Position numbers and translations under genes: made by a program
The notes under the pieces: model-generated
The model's database searches: none
What the model was told of the DNA's origin: nothing
The model's input: the letters and a program-made list of their open reading frames with translations, nothing else
Shown here: piece by piece, positions 10,329-19,525 of the stretch
Layout: each line of letters opens with the position of its first letter
How positions within the stretch are numbered: the stretch's first letter is position 1
Assembly (NCBI GenBank): GCA_009377375.1
Contig: WHUE01000006.1
Coordinates: forward strand, 21,859-85,858
Direction: 5' to 3'
DNA from: Alphaproteobacteria bacterium
Lineage (GTDB): Bacteria > Pseudomonadota > Alphaproteobacteria > MPNO01 > UBA2964
DNA length: 64,000 nucleotides

Positions 10329-11324
10329 ATGGCACTGCTGGAGATCCGGAACCTGAAGAAGCATTTTCCTGTCGGCGGCGGATTCCTGGGCCGGGGCGCG
10401 GAAACGGTGAAGGCGGTCGATGGCGTGACGCTGTCGGTCGAGGACGGCGAGACGCTCGGTCTGGTCGGCGAGTCGGGTTGCGGGAAGTCGACCCTGGGCC
10501 GCTGCATCATCCGCCTGATCGAGCCCAGCGACGGGCAGATCGTGTTCGACGGGCAGGACGTGACCGCGCTCGACGCAGATGACATGCGCGTGCTGCGCCG
10601 GCGCATGCAGATCATCTTCCAGGACCCCTACGCGTCGCTGAACCCGCGCATGCGGGTGGGCGAGATCGTCGGCGAGGGCATGCAGATCCACAAGCTGGCG
10701 AAGGGCGGCGAGCTGCGCGACAGGGTGATGCAGCTTCTCGCCCGCGTCGGCCTGCGCGAGGAGCATTTCGACCGTTACCCGCACGAGTTTTCCGGCGGGC
10801 AGCGCCAGCGCATCGGGGTGGCCCGCGCGCTGGCGGTGAATGCGCAGTTCATCGTCGCCGACGAGGCGGTGTCGGCGCTCGACGTGTCGATCCAGGCGCA
10901 GATTCTCAACCTGCTGCAGGATCTGCAGGAAGAATTCAAGCTGACCTATTTCTTCATCTCGCACGACCTGCGCGTCGTCGAGCATATCAGCGACCGGGTC
11001 GCCGTGATGTATCTCGGCAAGCTCGTCGAGATCGCGCCGGCGGAAGCGATCTATGCCAACGCCCAGCATCCCTATACGCGCGCGCTGCTGTCGGCCGCGC
11101 CGCTTCCCGATCCGTCGCGAAAGACAGAGCGCATGGTGCTGCAGGGCGACGTGCCGAGCCCGATCAACCCGCCGAGCGGATGCAGCTTCCACCCGCGCTG
11201 CCCGTTCGCCGAGAAAATCTGTTCGGAGGTGGAGCCTGCGCTTGTGCGCGACGGCGATCACAGCGTCGCATGCCATGTTTTCGGCCCCGGCGCCACGGTC
11301 GGGCGCGCGGCAGAGACGGTGTAG
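10329..11324 (+). CDS. Dipeptide/oligopeptide ABC transporter ATP-binding protein (DppF/OppF-like)
   Basis: [83 protein letters not shown]. Confidence 0.95.
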   Translation: MALLEIRNLKKHFPVGGGFLGRGAETVKAVDGVTLSVEDGETLGLVGESGCGKSTLGRCIIRLIEPSDGQIVFDGQDVTALDADDMRVLRRRMQIIFQDPYASLNPRMRVGEIVGEGMQIHKLAKGGELRDRVMQLLARVGLREEHFDRYPHEFSGGQRQRIGVARALAVNAQFIVADEAVSALDVSIQAQILNLLQDLQEEFKLTYFFISHDLRVVEHISDRVAVMYLGKLVEIAPAEAIYANAQHPYTRALLSAAPLPDPSRKTERMVLQGDVPSPINPPSGCSFHPRCPFAEKICSEVEPALVRDGDHSVACHVFGPGATVGRAAETV

Positions 11325-11398
11325 CGGGGCGAGGCTGGCCACCCGCAATAACGCGTGATAGCCTCGCGAGGATCGAAAGTCCCAATAGGGTGTACGAC

Positions 11399-12721
11399 AT
11401 GTCCGCGACCGTCGTCCGATCGAAGCCTTGGGCGCCCCCGGCGCGCGTGGAGCGTGAAGAGCTGGTCGGAATTTCCGACCGGCTTCTGGCCGAACCCGAC
11501 ATTCCCTGGACCCGCGAGGAAGAAATCTCCCGCCTCCATGCCAACGGCATGGACTGGGACATCGGCACGCTGGTCTACGCGCCGGACGATCCGGCGAAGG
11601 CGCCGATCGGCCCCGACGGCAAGAAGATCGGCATCTTCATGACCCATGGCGGCGCCAGCGACTGGCGGTCGATGGACCCGCTGGCCAGGACGTTCTGCGG
11701 CAAGCGCGGGTACAAGGTCTGCTCGATGACCTATCCGGGCCGGTTCTGGTTCGACAATCCCGATCACGACTGGCCGGGCGACACGTTCCACGAGGATGGG
11801 ACCGTGCGCACGCCGGTCTGGCTGCGCGGCGAGACGATCACCCCCGACCAGTACGAGGTGAAGGCCGACGACAGCCACCGCGCGATCTACGGCACGCGCC
11901 GCTATGCCGTGGCCAGGCCGGGCTCGCTGTTCTACCTGCGCATGGCGGCATGGCCCAAGGCCATCGTCGAGGCGATGAAGGACATCTGCGCGCGCCATTT
12001 CCCGCCCGACGAATGGTCGATCTACGTCCACGGCCATTCGACCGGCGGCCCTTTCGTGCATACGCTGATGCAGCGCTGCGAGAACGTGCGCGGGCTGATC
12101 GGGGTGGAGAACTCGCCGTTCGGCTACCTGTTCAACAAGATGACCGGTCATGACTGGCCGACCCCGTTCAACTATATCCTGGTGCGGAACTGGCGCGAGC
12201 TCGCCCGCTACCGCGGCGCCGAGCTCGCCCTCCAGGAAGGAGAAAAGCCGCTGTTCCGCCTCGCCCAGGTGATGGAGGAGATTTTCGACCTCTGGGACGT
12301 CTCGAAGCGCGCGCCGCAGTTCAAGGCGGAGAACTGGTATCACAACCGCACGGTGTCCTGCCTCACCGAGGCGGCGCAGGTCGCCGCCCGCCACCAGAAC
12401 ATGAACGCCGACGAGACGCAGGCGCTGGTGGACGAATACCTGGGCTACGGTGTGCCGCAGCAGGGCGAGGACGCAAGGCCGGTGCCGCCGCTGCTGCACG
12501 GCATCTGCGAATACTCCCGCGACCACCGGCCCGAGAAATACGAGATGATGCGCCGCGAATACGCGGGGCTGAAGCCGGCGCCGAAATTCGAATACGTGCA
12601 GCTCGGCGCCGGGATCCACTCCTACTGGCGGGAGGAGGCGGGGCTGCCGCTCGGCGTCTGTCCGGCCGTGGTCAAGATCTGGGACGAGGCGATCATGAAC
12701 GGCTGGTACGACGTTCCATGA
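11399..12721 (+). CDS. Alpha/beta-hydrolase-fold protein embedded in the ABC transporter operon
   Basis: 440 aa; IGIFMTHGGASDWRSMDPLARTFCGKRGYKVCSMTYPGR and nucleophile elbow GHSTGG. Confidence 0.75.
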   Translation: MSATVVRSKPWAPPARVEREELVGISDRLLAEPDIPWTREEEISRLHANGMDWDIGTLVYAPDDPAKAPIGPDGKKIGIFMTHGGASDWRSMDPLARTFCGKRGYKVCSMTYPGRFWFDNPDHDWPGDTFHEDGTVRTPVWLRGETITPDQYEVKADDSHRAIYGTRRYAVARPGSLFYLRMAAWPKAIVEAMKDICARHFPPDEWSIYVHGHSTGGPFVHTLMQRCENVRGLIGVENSPFGYLFNKMTGHDWPTPFNYILVRNWRELARYRGAELALQEGEKPLFRLAQVMEEIFDLWDVSKRAPQFKAENWYHNRTVSCLTEAAQVAARHQNMNADETQALVDEYLGYGVPQQGEDARPVPPLLHGICEYSRDHRPEKYEMMRREYAGLKPAPKFEYVQLGAGIHSYWREEAGLPLGVCPAVVKIWDEAIMNGWYDVP

Positions 12722-12797
12722 TCGTCAAGGCGCCGCGCGCTGAGCGCGGGGGGTGTGTGCAGGGCACATCGAAGGCAAGAGAAATGAGAGGAAGACC

Positions 12798-14333
12798 ATG
12801 AAAACCAGGCATTTCTTCGCAAGCGGGCGGTTGCTGGCGGCGACCGCCGCGCTGGCGGGCGCGGTGACGCTCGGCGGCGCCGCAGCCGTCGCCAGGTCGC
12901 AGGTGACGGTCGCGGTCGTCAACGATTTCGCCGGCTGGAACCCCTACGCCGATTCCACGTCCCAGATGTACATGATCTGGTGCCAGACCTATGGCTGCCT
13001 CGGCACGTTCGACACCCGCAGCGGCGAATACAAGGGGCTGCTGGCCGAACGCTGGGAGATCGGCAAGGACAACCCCAACGAATGGACCTTCTATCTGAAG
13101 AAGGGCATCAAGCGGCAGGGCGACGGCAAGGAGCTGACCGCCGAGGACGTGGTGCATTCCCTGTGGCGCAACAAGAACGATCCCCGCAGCGCGCAGAAGC
13201 AGAACACCCGGCCGGTGAAGGAAGCCGTCGCGCTGGACAAGTACACGGTGAAGTTCGTCACCAGCCAGCCGACCGCGCCGCTGCTGTCCTTCCTGTTCGA
13301 CCGGCTGATCATCACCGGCAAGGACCTGTACGAGAAGCACGGACAGGACGTGGACCGCAAGGCGCCGCTGGGCTACGGCCCCTACCAGGTGAAGGACATC
13401 GTGGTCGGCCAGCGCATGGTGCTGGAGAAGCACGCGGACTGGCCGGGCATCGAGGCCGGAAACCCCGATCGGCTGATCTTCCGCCGCATCAAGGAGGACG
13501 AGGCGCGGGTCACCGGGCTGCTGAACGGCGAGGTGCAGATCGCGCTGCACATCCCGCCGCATCTGGTCGACCGGGTCAGGGGCGCCTCGAACATCGATCT
13601 GAAGAACGTGCCGTCCGTCGAGGTGATGTTCCTCGCGATGAATCCCAACTTCAAGCCGTGGGACAACAAGCTCGTCCGCCAGGCGGTAGGCTATGCCATC
13701 GACCGGGAGGCCATCGTGAAGGCCATCTTCCGCGGCGGCGCCGATGTCTTGCACGGCCCGATCGGGTCCGGCCAGTACGGCTACGACCCCTCCGTCGCGC
13801 CCAAGTACAACTACGATCCGGAGAAGGCGAAGGCCCTGCTGAAGCAGGCGGGCTATCCGGACGGGGTGGAGATCGATTTCTACACCGCCACCAACCGCTA
13901 CGTGAACGACCGCCAGAGCTCCCAGGCCATCGTGCCGATGCTGGAGGCGGCCGGCTTCAAGGTGAAGTTCCACACGCCCGAGTACTCGACGCATTGGCCG
14001 ATCGTGCGCAAGGGCAAGCGCCCCTTCTACTACCAGGGCCGCGGCTCTGTGGTCGATCCGTCCGCCGCCATCGCGCAGTATTTCGAAACCGGCGCGACCC
14101 CGCGCATCGGGTACTCGAATCCGGAGCTCGACAAGATACTCAAGGCCGAGAGGCAGGAGTTCGACGAGGCGAAGCGCAAGGCGCTGCTGCTCAAGGCGTT
14201 CAACATCATCCAGGAGGACCTGCCCGCGTTCTTCCTGTGGCGCATCCACAACTATGTCGGGATGTCGAAGACGGTCGCGTTCGAGCCGATGTCGACCGAG
14301 CGCATCTTCGGGTTCGATATCGTGGTGAAGTAG
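12798..14333 (+). CDS. ABC transporter extracellular solute-binding protein, family 5
   Basis: Signal peptide-like N-terminus; LAERWEIGKDNPNEWTFYLKKGIKRQGDGKELTAEDVVHSLWR...VRQAVGYAIDREAIVKAIFRGGAD. Confidence 0.95.
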   Translation: MKTRHFFASGRLLAATAALAGAVTLGGAAAVARSQVTVAVVNDFAGWNPYADSTSQMYMIWCQTYGCLGTFDTRSGEYKGLLAERWEIGKDNPNEWTFYLKKGIKRQGDGKELTAEDVVHSLWRNKNDPRSAQKQNTRPVKEAVALDKYTVKFVTSQPTAPLLSFLFDRLIITGKDLYEKHGQDVDRKAPLGYGPYQVKDIVVGQRMVLEKHADWPGIEAGNPDRLIFRRIKEDEARVTGLLNGEVQIALHIPPHLVDRVRGASNIDLKNVPSVEVMFLAMNPNFKPWDNKLVRQAVGYAIDREAIVKAIFRGGADVLHGPIGSGQYGYDPSVAPKYNYDPEKAKALLKQAGYPDGVEIDFYTATNRYVNDRQSSQAIVPMLEAAGFKVKFHTPEYSTHWPIVRKGKRPFYYQGRGSVVDPSAAIAQYFETGATPRIGYSNPELDKILKAERQEFDEAKRKALLLKAFNIIQEDLPAFFLWRIHNYVGMSKTVAFEPMSTERIFGFDIVVK

Positions 14334-14366
14334 CCGGCCGCCCGGCGGCCGCCTCGGAGCGCGCAG

Positions 14367-15374
14367 ATGTTCACCTATATCACCCGCCGCGTGACCGGAA
14401 CGATCCCGGTCATAATCCTGATCTCGCTGCTGGTGTTCATGCTCGTCCAGTCGGCGCCGGGGGACCCCGCCGACCTGCTCCTGTCGGACGAGGCGACCGA
14501 GCAGGACGTGGCGGAGGCCCGCGCGCGCTGGGGCCTCGACCAGCCGGTCTGGGTCCAGTACTGGAAATTCTTCACCGCCGCGATCCAGGGCGATCTCGGC
14601 ACCTCGTTCCGCTATGCCGATCCGGTGCTGTCGATGATCCTCGACCGGCTGCCGGCGACGATCGAGCTGTCGGCGTTCTCGATCCTGATCGCGGTCGTCT
14701 TCGGCGTGCCGCTCGGCGTGTGGGCGGGCGCCCGGCCCAACAGCTGGGCGGACAATTTCGGCTCGCTGTTCGGCTTCTTCGGCATCAGCATGCCCAATTT
14801 CTGGTTCGGCATCATGCTGATCCTGCTGCTTTCGGGGGTGCTCAATCTGCTGCCCTCCTCGGGCCGCGATACCTATGGCATCGCCAGCGACCCGATCACC
14901 GGTTTCTACCTTCTGGACAGCATCCTGCACCGCAACTGGAAGGCGCTGTGGGACGGGCTGGCGCATATCATCATGCCGGCGATCGCGCTGGGGACGAACA
15001 TGATGGGCATCCTGATGCGGGTGACGCGGTCCTCGGTGCTGGAGGTGATGCACGAGGACTACATTACGACGGCGCGGGCCAAGGGGGTGAACGAACGCAA
15101 CGTGCTGTGGCGCCATGCGGTGCGCAACGCGATGATTCCGATCATCACCGTCGTCGGGCTGGAACTCGGCACGCTGCTGTCGGGATCGATCATCGTCGAG
15201 ACGGTGTTCTCCTGGCCGGGCAGCGGCCAGCTCCTGATTTCCGCGATCACCGCGCGCGACTACCCCCTGATCACCGGGACGGTGCTGACCTACACCATGA
15301 TCTTCGTCGTCATCAACCTGGTCATCGACGTGCTTTACGCTGTCATCGATCCGAGGATCCGCTTTGACAAATAG
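14367..15374 (+). CDS. ABC transporter permease (DppB-like)
   Basis: MFTYITRRVTGTIPVIILISLLVFMLVQSAPGDPAD; EAA loop VMHEDYITTARAKGVNERNVLWRHAVRNAMIPIITVVG. Confidence 0.95.
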   Translation: MFTYITRRVTGTIPVIILISLLVFMLVQSAPGDPADLLLSDEATEQDVAEARARWGLDQPVWVQYWKFFTAAIQGDLGTSFRYADPVLSMILDRLPATIELSAFSILIAVVFGVPLGVWAGARPNSWADNFGSLFGFFGISMPNFWFGIMLILLLSGVLNLLPSSGRDTYGIASDPITGFYLLDSILHRNWKALWDGLAHIIMPAIALGTNMMGILMRVTRSSVLEVMHEDYITTARAKGVNERNVLWRHAVRNAMIPIITVVGLELGTLLSGSIIVETVFSWPGSGQLLISAITARDYPLITGTVLTYTMIFVVINLVIDVLYAVIDPRIRFDK

Positions 15375-16281
15375 CGCGCTCACGGAAGAGGCCATCCTGG
15401 CGCGCCCCGCCGCGCAGGGCAGCCGCGTGCCGCGGGGGCTGCGTCCCTGGCTGACGCCCAAGATCGTGCTCGGCGGCGGCATCGTGCTGGTGCTGGTGAT
15501 CATGGGGGTGCTCGCGCCGGCGATTTCGCCGTTCGATCCCAACAGGCAGAACCTGCTCGGCGCGATGCAGGCGCCGCAATGGCTTGCGGGCGCGCATTTT
15601 CTCGGCACCGACCATGTCGGGCGCGACATCCTGAGCCGCATCTTCTACGGTGCGCGCATCTCTCTGGTGATCGCGATCACCGTGGTGGTGATCTCCGGCA
15701 TCGTCGGGGTCGGCCTGGGCGCGATCTCGGGCTATTTCGCCGGCAAGATCGACTTCGCGATCCAGAAGCTGGTGGAGGTCGTGTGGGCCTTTCCGCCGCT
15801 GCTTCTGGCGATCGCCATCATGGCGTTTTTCGGCCAGGGGCTCGGAATCCTGATCTTCGCGCTGGTGATCCAGAGATGGATTCCGTATTGCCGCGTCGCG
15901 CGCGGCCAGGCGCTGTCGCTGCGCAGCCGCGATTTCGTCCATGCGGCCCGGTCGCTCGGCGCGCGCAACGCCCGCATCGTCATGAAGCATATCCTGCCCA
16001 ACCTGATGCAGGCGGCGACGGTGATCGGCACCTTCGCGATGGCCACGGCGATCATCGCCGAGGCCAGCCTCAGCTTCCTCGGCCTGGGCGTGCCGCCCAG
16101 CATTCCGACCTGGGGCGGCATGCTGGCCGACGGCCGCGCCTATATCAGCACCTCCTGGTGGCTGGCGCTGTTCCCCGGGCTGTGCATCTTCTTCACCGTG
16201 CTCGGAATCAACCTGCTGGGCGACGGCATGCGCGACATCTTCGACCCGCGGCTCAAGCGCTCCGGCCAGGGCATGGGCTGA
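15364..16281 (+). CDS. ABC transporter permease (DppC-like)
   Basis: FLGTDHVGRDILSRIFYGARISLVIAITVVVISGIVGVGLGAISGY; EAA loop SRDFVHAARSLGARNARIVMKHILPNLMQ; overlaps the upstream permease by 11 nt. Confidence 0.95.
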   Translation: MTNSALTEEAILARPAAQGSRVPRGLRPWLTPKIVLGGGIVLVLVIMGVLAPAISPFDPNRQNLLGAMQAPQWLAGAHFLGTDHVGRDILSRIFYGARISLVIAITVVVISGIVGVGLGAISGYFAGKIDFAIQKLVEVVWAFPPLLLAIAIMAFFGQGLGILIFALVIQRWIPYCRVARGQALSLRSRDFVHAARSLGARNARIVMKHILPNLMQAATVIGTFAMATAIIAEASLSFLGLGVPPSIPTWGGMLADGRAYISTSWWLALFPGLCIFFTVLGINLLGDGMRDIFDPRLKRSGQGMG

Positions 16282-16580
16282 CGCCCCGCGCCGCTTCCCC
16301 GTTGCCTGGCAATTAATTGCTCCACGCGGCGGCGGAGGACGCCCAGGGTTGCGACGGACGCGAACCGTTGCAGCGAGGATGCGGTGAAACCCACCCGAGA
16401 ATTTCCAGAAGGACGCGGTGGCGGAGCGTCACATCGTCCTGCGCGACCTTTCGCGCCTCAGGGAGGTCGTGGAGGGCGCCTGAAGCCCCATCCGCCTGCG
16501 GATCTCTCTCCCCTTGGCCGGCGGTGCATGCGGGGGATGGCGGCGGCTGTCCTGCCGGCATAGGATGGCGCGGTACAGCC

Positions 16581-19253
16581 ATGCCGTCCGATAACGACCC
16601 GGCCGCGCCGGAAATGCTCCAGGCGCTTGCTTGCGGTCTCGCCTCCGGCGGCGACCGCGATGCCCTCGTCTGGTTCGACGGCGGCGAGATGCGCCGGCGC
16701 GGTTTCGCCGATCTCGCTCGCGATGTCGACCGGCGCGCCCGGTGGCTGGCGGGCAAGGGCGTCCGGGCCGGCGACACGGTCCTGCTCTGCGGTCCTGGCC
16801 GCGCGGACTGGATCGTCGCCTTTCTCGCCCTGCAGCGCTGCGGCGCCTGCGCCGCGCCCGTCGACGCGCAGTTCGCGCCGGAGACCTTCGCCCATGTGCT
16901 GCGCGACAGCGGCGCGCGTCTCGTCCTCGCCGCGCCCTCTGCGGCCGAACGCTTCGCGGAAGCCTGCAAGGAGGCGGGGGTCGAGACGGCCGATCTCGGC
17001 GGCGGCGAGGAGGAGGGGGCGGACGAGGGGGGCGACTTCGCGACCGTCGAGCCGGCGGATCACGCGGTGCTGTTCTACACTTCGGGCACCACCGGCCCGC
17101 CCAAGGGCGTTCCGCTGACCCACCGCAACATCGCCTTCCAGATCCGGGTGCTGGCCGAGGCCCGGCTGGTCGCGGCGGACGACCGGGTCCTGCTGCCCCT
17201 GCCGCTGCATCACGTCTACCCGCTCGTCATCGGCGTTCTCGTGCCGCTCGCGCTGCGCGTCGCCGTCGTGCTGCCGGACGGGTTCACCGGGACGCGCGTC
17301 CTCGACGCATTGCGCCGCGGCAGGGTGACGCTGATGATCGGCGTGCCGCGCCTCTACGACGCCCTCGTCGACGGGATCGAGAACCGCCTGGCGCGGCAGG
17401 GGCTGCTGCCCCTGCTGCTGTATCGGGGCGCGCTGGCGCTGAGCCGGGGTCTTCGCCGGCTCGGGCTGCGGGCGGGCAAGGCGCTGCTGGCGCCGCTGCA
17501 TCGGCGCGTCGGCCCGTCGCTCCGCGCCGTCATCTCGGGCGGCTCCGCGCTCAAGCCGGCGACCGCGCGGACGCTCGAGGCGATGGGCTGGCGGGTCGGC
17601 ACCGGATACGGCCTCACCGAGACGTCGCCTCTGCTTTCCATGAACCCGCCCGGCGCCGGCCGGCTCGACACCGCGGGGCTGCCGGTGCCCGGCGTCGAGC
17701 TCTGCATCGACCGCGAGGCAGGCGACGGCAGCGGGACGGGCGAGGTGCTGGCGCGCGGCCCCGGCGTGTTCGCGGGCTATCGCAACCTGGAGGACAGGAC
17801 GAAGGAGGTGCTGACCGGGGACGGCTGGTTCCGCACCGGCGATCTCGGCCATATCGACGCCGACGGGTATCTGCATCTGGCGGGGCGGAAATCGACGCTC
17901 ATCGTCACGCCCGGCGGCGAGAACGTGCAGCCGGACGAGATCGAGGACGCCTATGCCGCCCATACGGCGATCGCCGAGATCGCCGTGCTGGAGGCGGACG
18001 GCCGGATCGTCGGGCTGATCGTTCCCGATCCGTCGCTGCGCCGCGACGGCGACCCGGAGGAGGCGGTGCGGCGGGCGGTGCGCGCCGTGTCGCGCGACCT
18101 GCCGTCCTACCAGCGGCTTGCGGAGTACCGGATCACAGGTGAGGCGATCCCGCGCACCCGGCTCGGCAAGCCGCGCCGTCACCTGATCGAGGCGCGGTAC
18201 CGGCAGTCGGGGGAGGAGGGCGCCGAGCCGGGCGGGGGCGCGCCGGAGCCGGTGGCGCTGGACGAACTGTCCGGCGACGATCGCGCGCTGCTGGAGAACG
18301 AGGCGGCCTACGCCGCCTTCCTGCTGGTCACGGAGCGCAGCGCCGGGCGGCGGGTCACGCCGGACAGCGACCTCCAGCTCGATCTCGGCATCGATTCCAT
18401 CGAATGGCTCGATCTTTCGCTGGCGCTGGCAGATCGCACCGGCGTCACGCTGTCGGAAGAGGCCATCGCGGAGATCGACACCCTGCGCGACCTGCTGGAG
18501 CGGGTTGCCCACGGCGGTTCGGACGGTGTGCGGGTCGAGGACGCGCTCTCCGATCCGGAAGCGGCGCTCGACGAGGCGCAGCGCCGCTGGCTGGAGCCGC
18601 CCGGCCGGCTCGCGCAGGCGGTGGCCCGCGTCGGTGCCGCGGTCAACGGCGCCGTAATGCGCCGGCTGTTTCGCCTGCGCGTGCAGGGGCTGGAGAACCT
18701 GCCGGACAGTGCGCCGTTCGTCCTTGCGCCCAACCATGCGAGCTATCTCGACCCCTTCGCCCTGGCGGCGGCGCTGGGGACGCGGCGGCTCGACGGGCTG
18801 TGCTGGGCCGGATGGACGGGCGTGGTGTTCACGGGCCCGGTCCGGCGCGCCTTCGCGCGCGTGGCGCGGGCGCTGCCCATCGATCCGGCCGGCGGCACGG
18901 TGTCCAGCCTCGCCTTCGGCAGTGCCGCGCTGAAGCGCGGGCTGAACCTCGTCTGGTTCCCGGAAGGCGCGCGTTCGCCCGATGGCGCGCTGAAGCCGTT
19001 CCGGCCCGGGATCGGGATGGTCCTGAAAAGCCGGCCGGTGTCGGTGGTTCCGGTGGCGATCCGCGGCACGCACGACGCCTGGCCGCCCTCGCGGCGTCTG
19101 CCGCGCCTGCGCCCGGTCAGCGTCGCCTTCCTGCCGCCGGTCGAGCCCGCGGCGCTGGCGGGGGAAGGCGAGGGGGAAACCGAGGCCGCGCGGATCGCCG
19201 GGGCGCTGCATCGCCGCGTTGCCGAGGGAACCGCAGACCCCTCCGCGCGCTGA
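16581..19253 (+). CDS. Trifunctional fusion: AMP-dependent acyl ligase - acyl carrier domain - PlsC-type acyltransferase
   Basis: AMP-binding motifs LFYTSGTTGPPKGVPLTHRN, GTGYGLTETSP, GWFRTGDLGHIDADGYLHLAGRKSTLIVTPGGENVQPDEIED; ACP motif LQLDLGIDSIEWLDLSLAL; PlsC motifs APNHASYLDPF and VWFPEGARSPDGALKPFRPG; about 890 aa. Confidence 0.88.
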   Translation: MPSDNDPAAPEMLQALACGLASGGDRDALVWFDGGEMRRRGFADLARDVDRRARWLAGKGVRAGDTVLLCGPGRADWIVAFLALQRCGACAAPVDAQFAPETFAHVLRDSGARLVLAAPSAAERFAEACKEAGVETADLGGGEEEGADEGGDFATVEPADHAVLFYTSGTTGPPKGVPLTHRNIAFQIRVLAEARLVAADDRVLLPLPLHHVYPLVIGVLVPLALRVAVVLPDGFTGTRVLDALRRGRVTLMIGVPRLYDALVDGIENRLARQGLLPLLLYRGALALSRGLRRLGLRAGKALLAPLHRRVGPSLRAVISGGSALKPATARTLEAMGWRVGTGYGLTETSPLLSMNPPGAGRLDTAGLPVPGVELCIDREAGDGSGTGEVLARGPGVFAGYRNLEDRTKEVLTGDGWFRTGDLGHIDADGYLHLAGRKSTLIVTPGGENVQPDEIEDAYAAHTAIAEIAVLEADGRIVGLIVPDPSLRRDGDPEEAVRRAVRAVSRDLPSYQRLAEYRITGEAIPRTRLGKPRRHLIEARYRQSGEEGAEPGGGAPEPVALDELSGDDRALLENEAAYAAFLLVTERSAGRRVTPDSDLQLDLGIDSIEWLDLSLALADRTGVTLSEEAIAEIDTLRDLLERVAHGGSDGVRVEDALSDPEAALDEAQRRWLEPPGRLAQAVARVGAAVNGAVMRRLFRLRVQGLENLPDSAPFVLAPNHASYLDPFALAAALGTRRLDGLCWAGWTGVVFTGPVRRAFARVARALPIDPAGGTVSSLAFGSAALKRGLNLVWFPEGARSPDGALKPFRPGIGMVLKSRPVSVVPVAIRGTHDAWPPSRRLPRLRPVSVAFLPPVEPAALAGEGEGETEAARIAGALHRRVAEGTADPSAR

Positions 19254-19274
19254 TGCCCGCCCCTTCGGGTGTCG

Positions 19275-19490
19275 TCAGAGCAGGTCGGAAAGGCGGATCG
19301 GCAGGCGACGGACGCGGCGGCCGGTCGCGTGATAGACCGCGTTGGCCACGGCCGCGTTGGTGCCGACGTTGCCAAGCTCGCCGAGCCTTCTCACGCCGGC
19401 CGGGTTGACCCCCTCGTCCACTTCGGGAACGAGGATGATGTCGACTTCGCCGATATTGGCGTTGACCGGTATCAGATAGCCGCACTGGCC
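19275..19490 (-). pseudogene. C-terminal remnant of a xanthine dehydrogenase-family molybdopterin-binding large subunit
   Basis: Reverse frame encodes CGYLIPVNANIGEVDIILVPEVDEGVNPAGVRRLGELGNVGTNAAVANAVYHATGRRVRRLPIRLSDLL, the typical C-terminus of these large subunits; no upstream remainder of the protein, amidase gene in its place. Confidence 0.75.
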
Positions 19491-19525
19491 ATGGTCGCAG
19501 CTGCCGGCGGCTCGCGCCCGCGCGC

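Noticed and set aside
12693-15641. 982-aa minus-strand ORF (and similar giant ORFs at 34362-37601 minus, 16458-19211 minus, 7786-10335 minus)
   Set aside because: Antisense to well-supported genes; composition is His/Arg/Asp/Gly-rich shadow translation typical of high-GC genomes, with no domain motifs.
16304-16321. Candidate second sigma-54 promoter TGGCAATTAATTGCT
   Set aside because: GG-to-GC spacing is 9 bp, not 10, and the C/G of TGGCACG are missing.
16631-18142. 503-aa + strand ORF overlapping the ligase fusion in another frame
   Set aside because: Arg/Ala/Gly-rich off-frame translation; the true frame carries all catalytic motifs.
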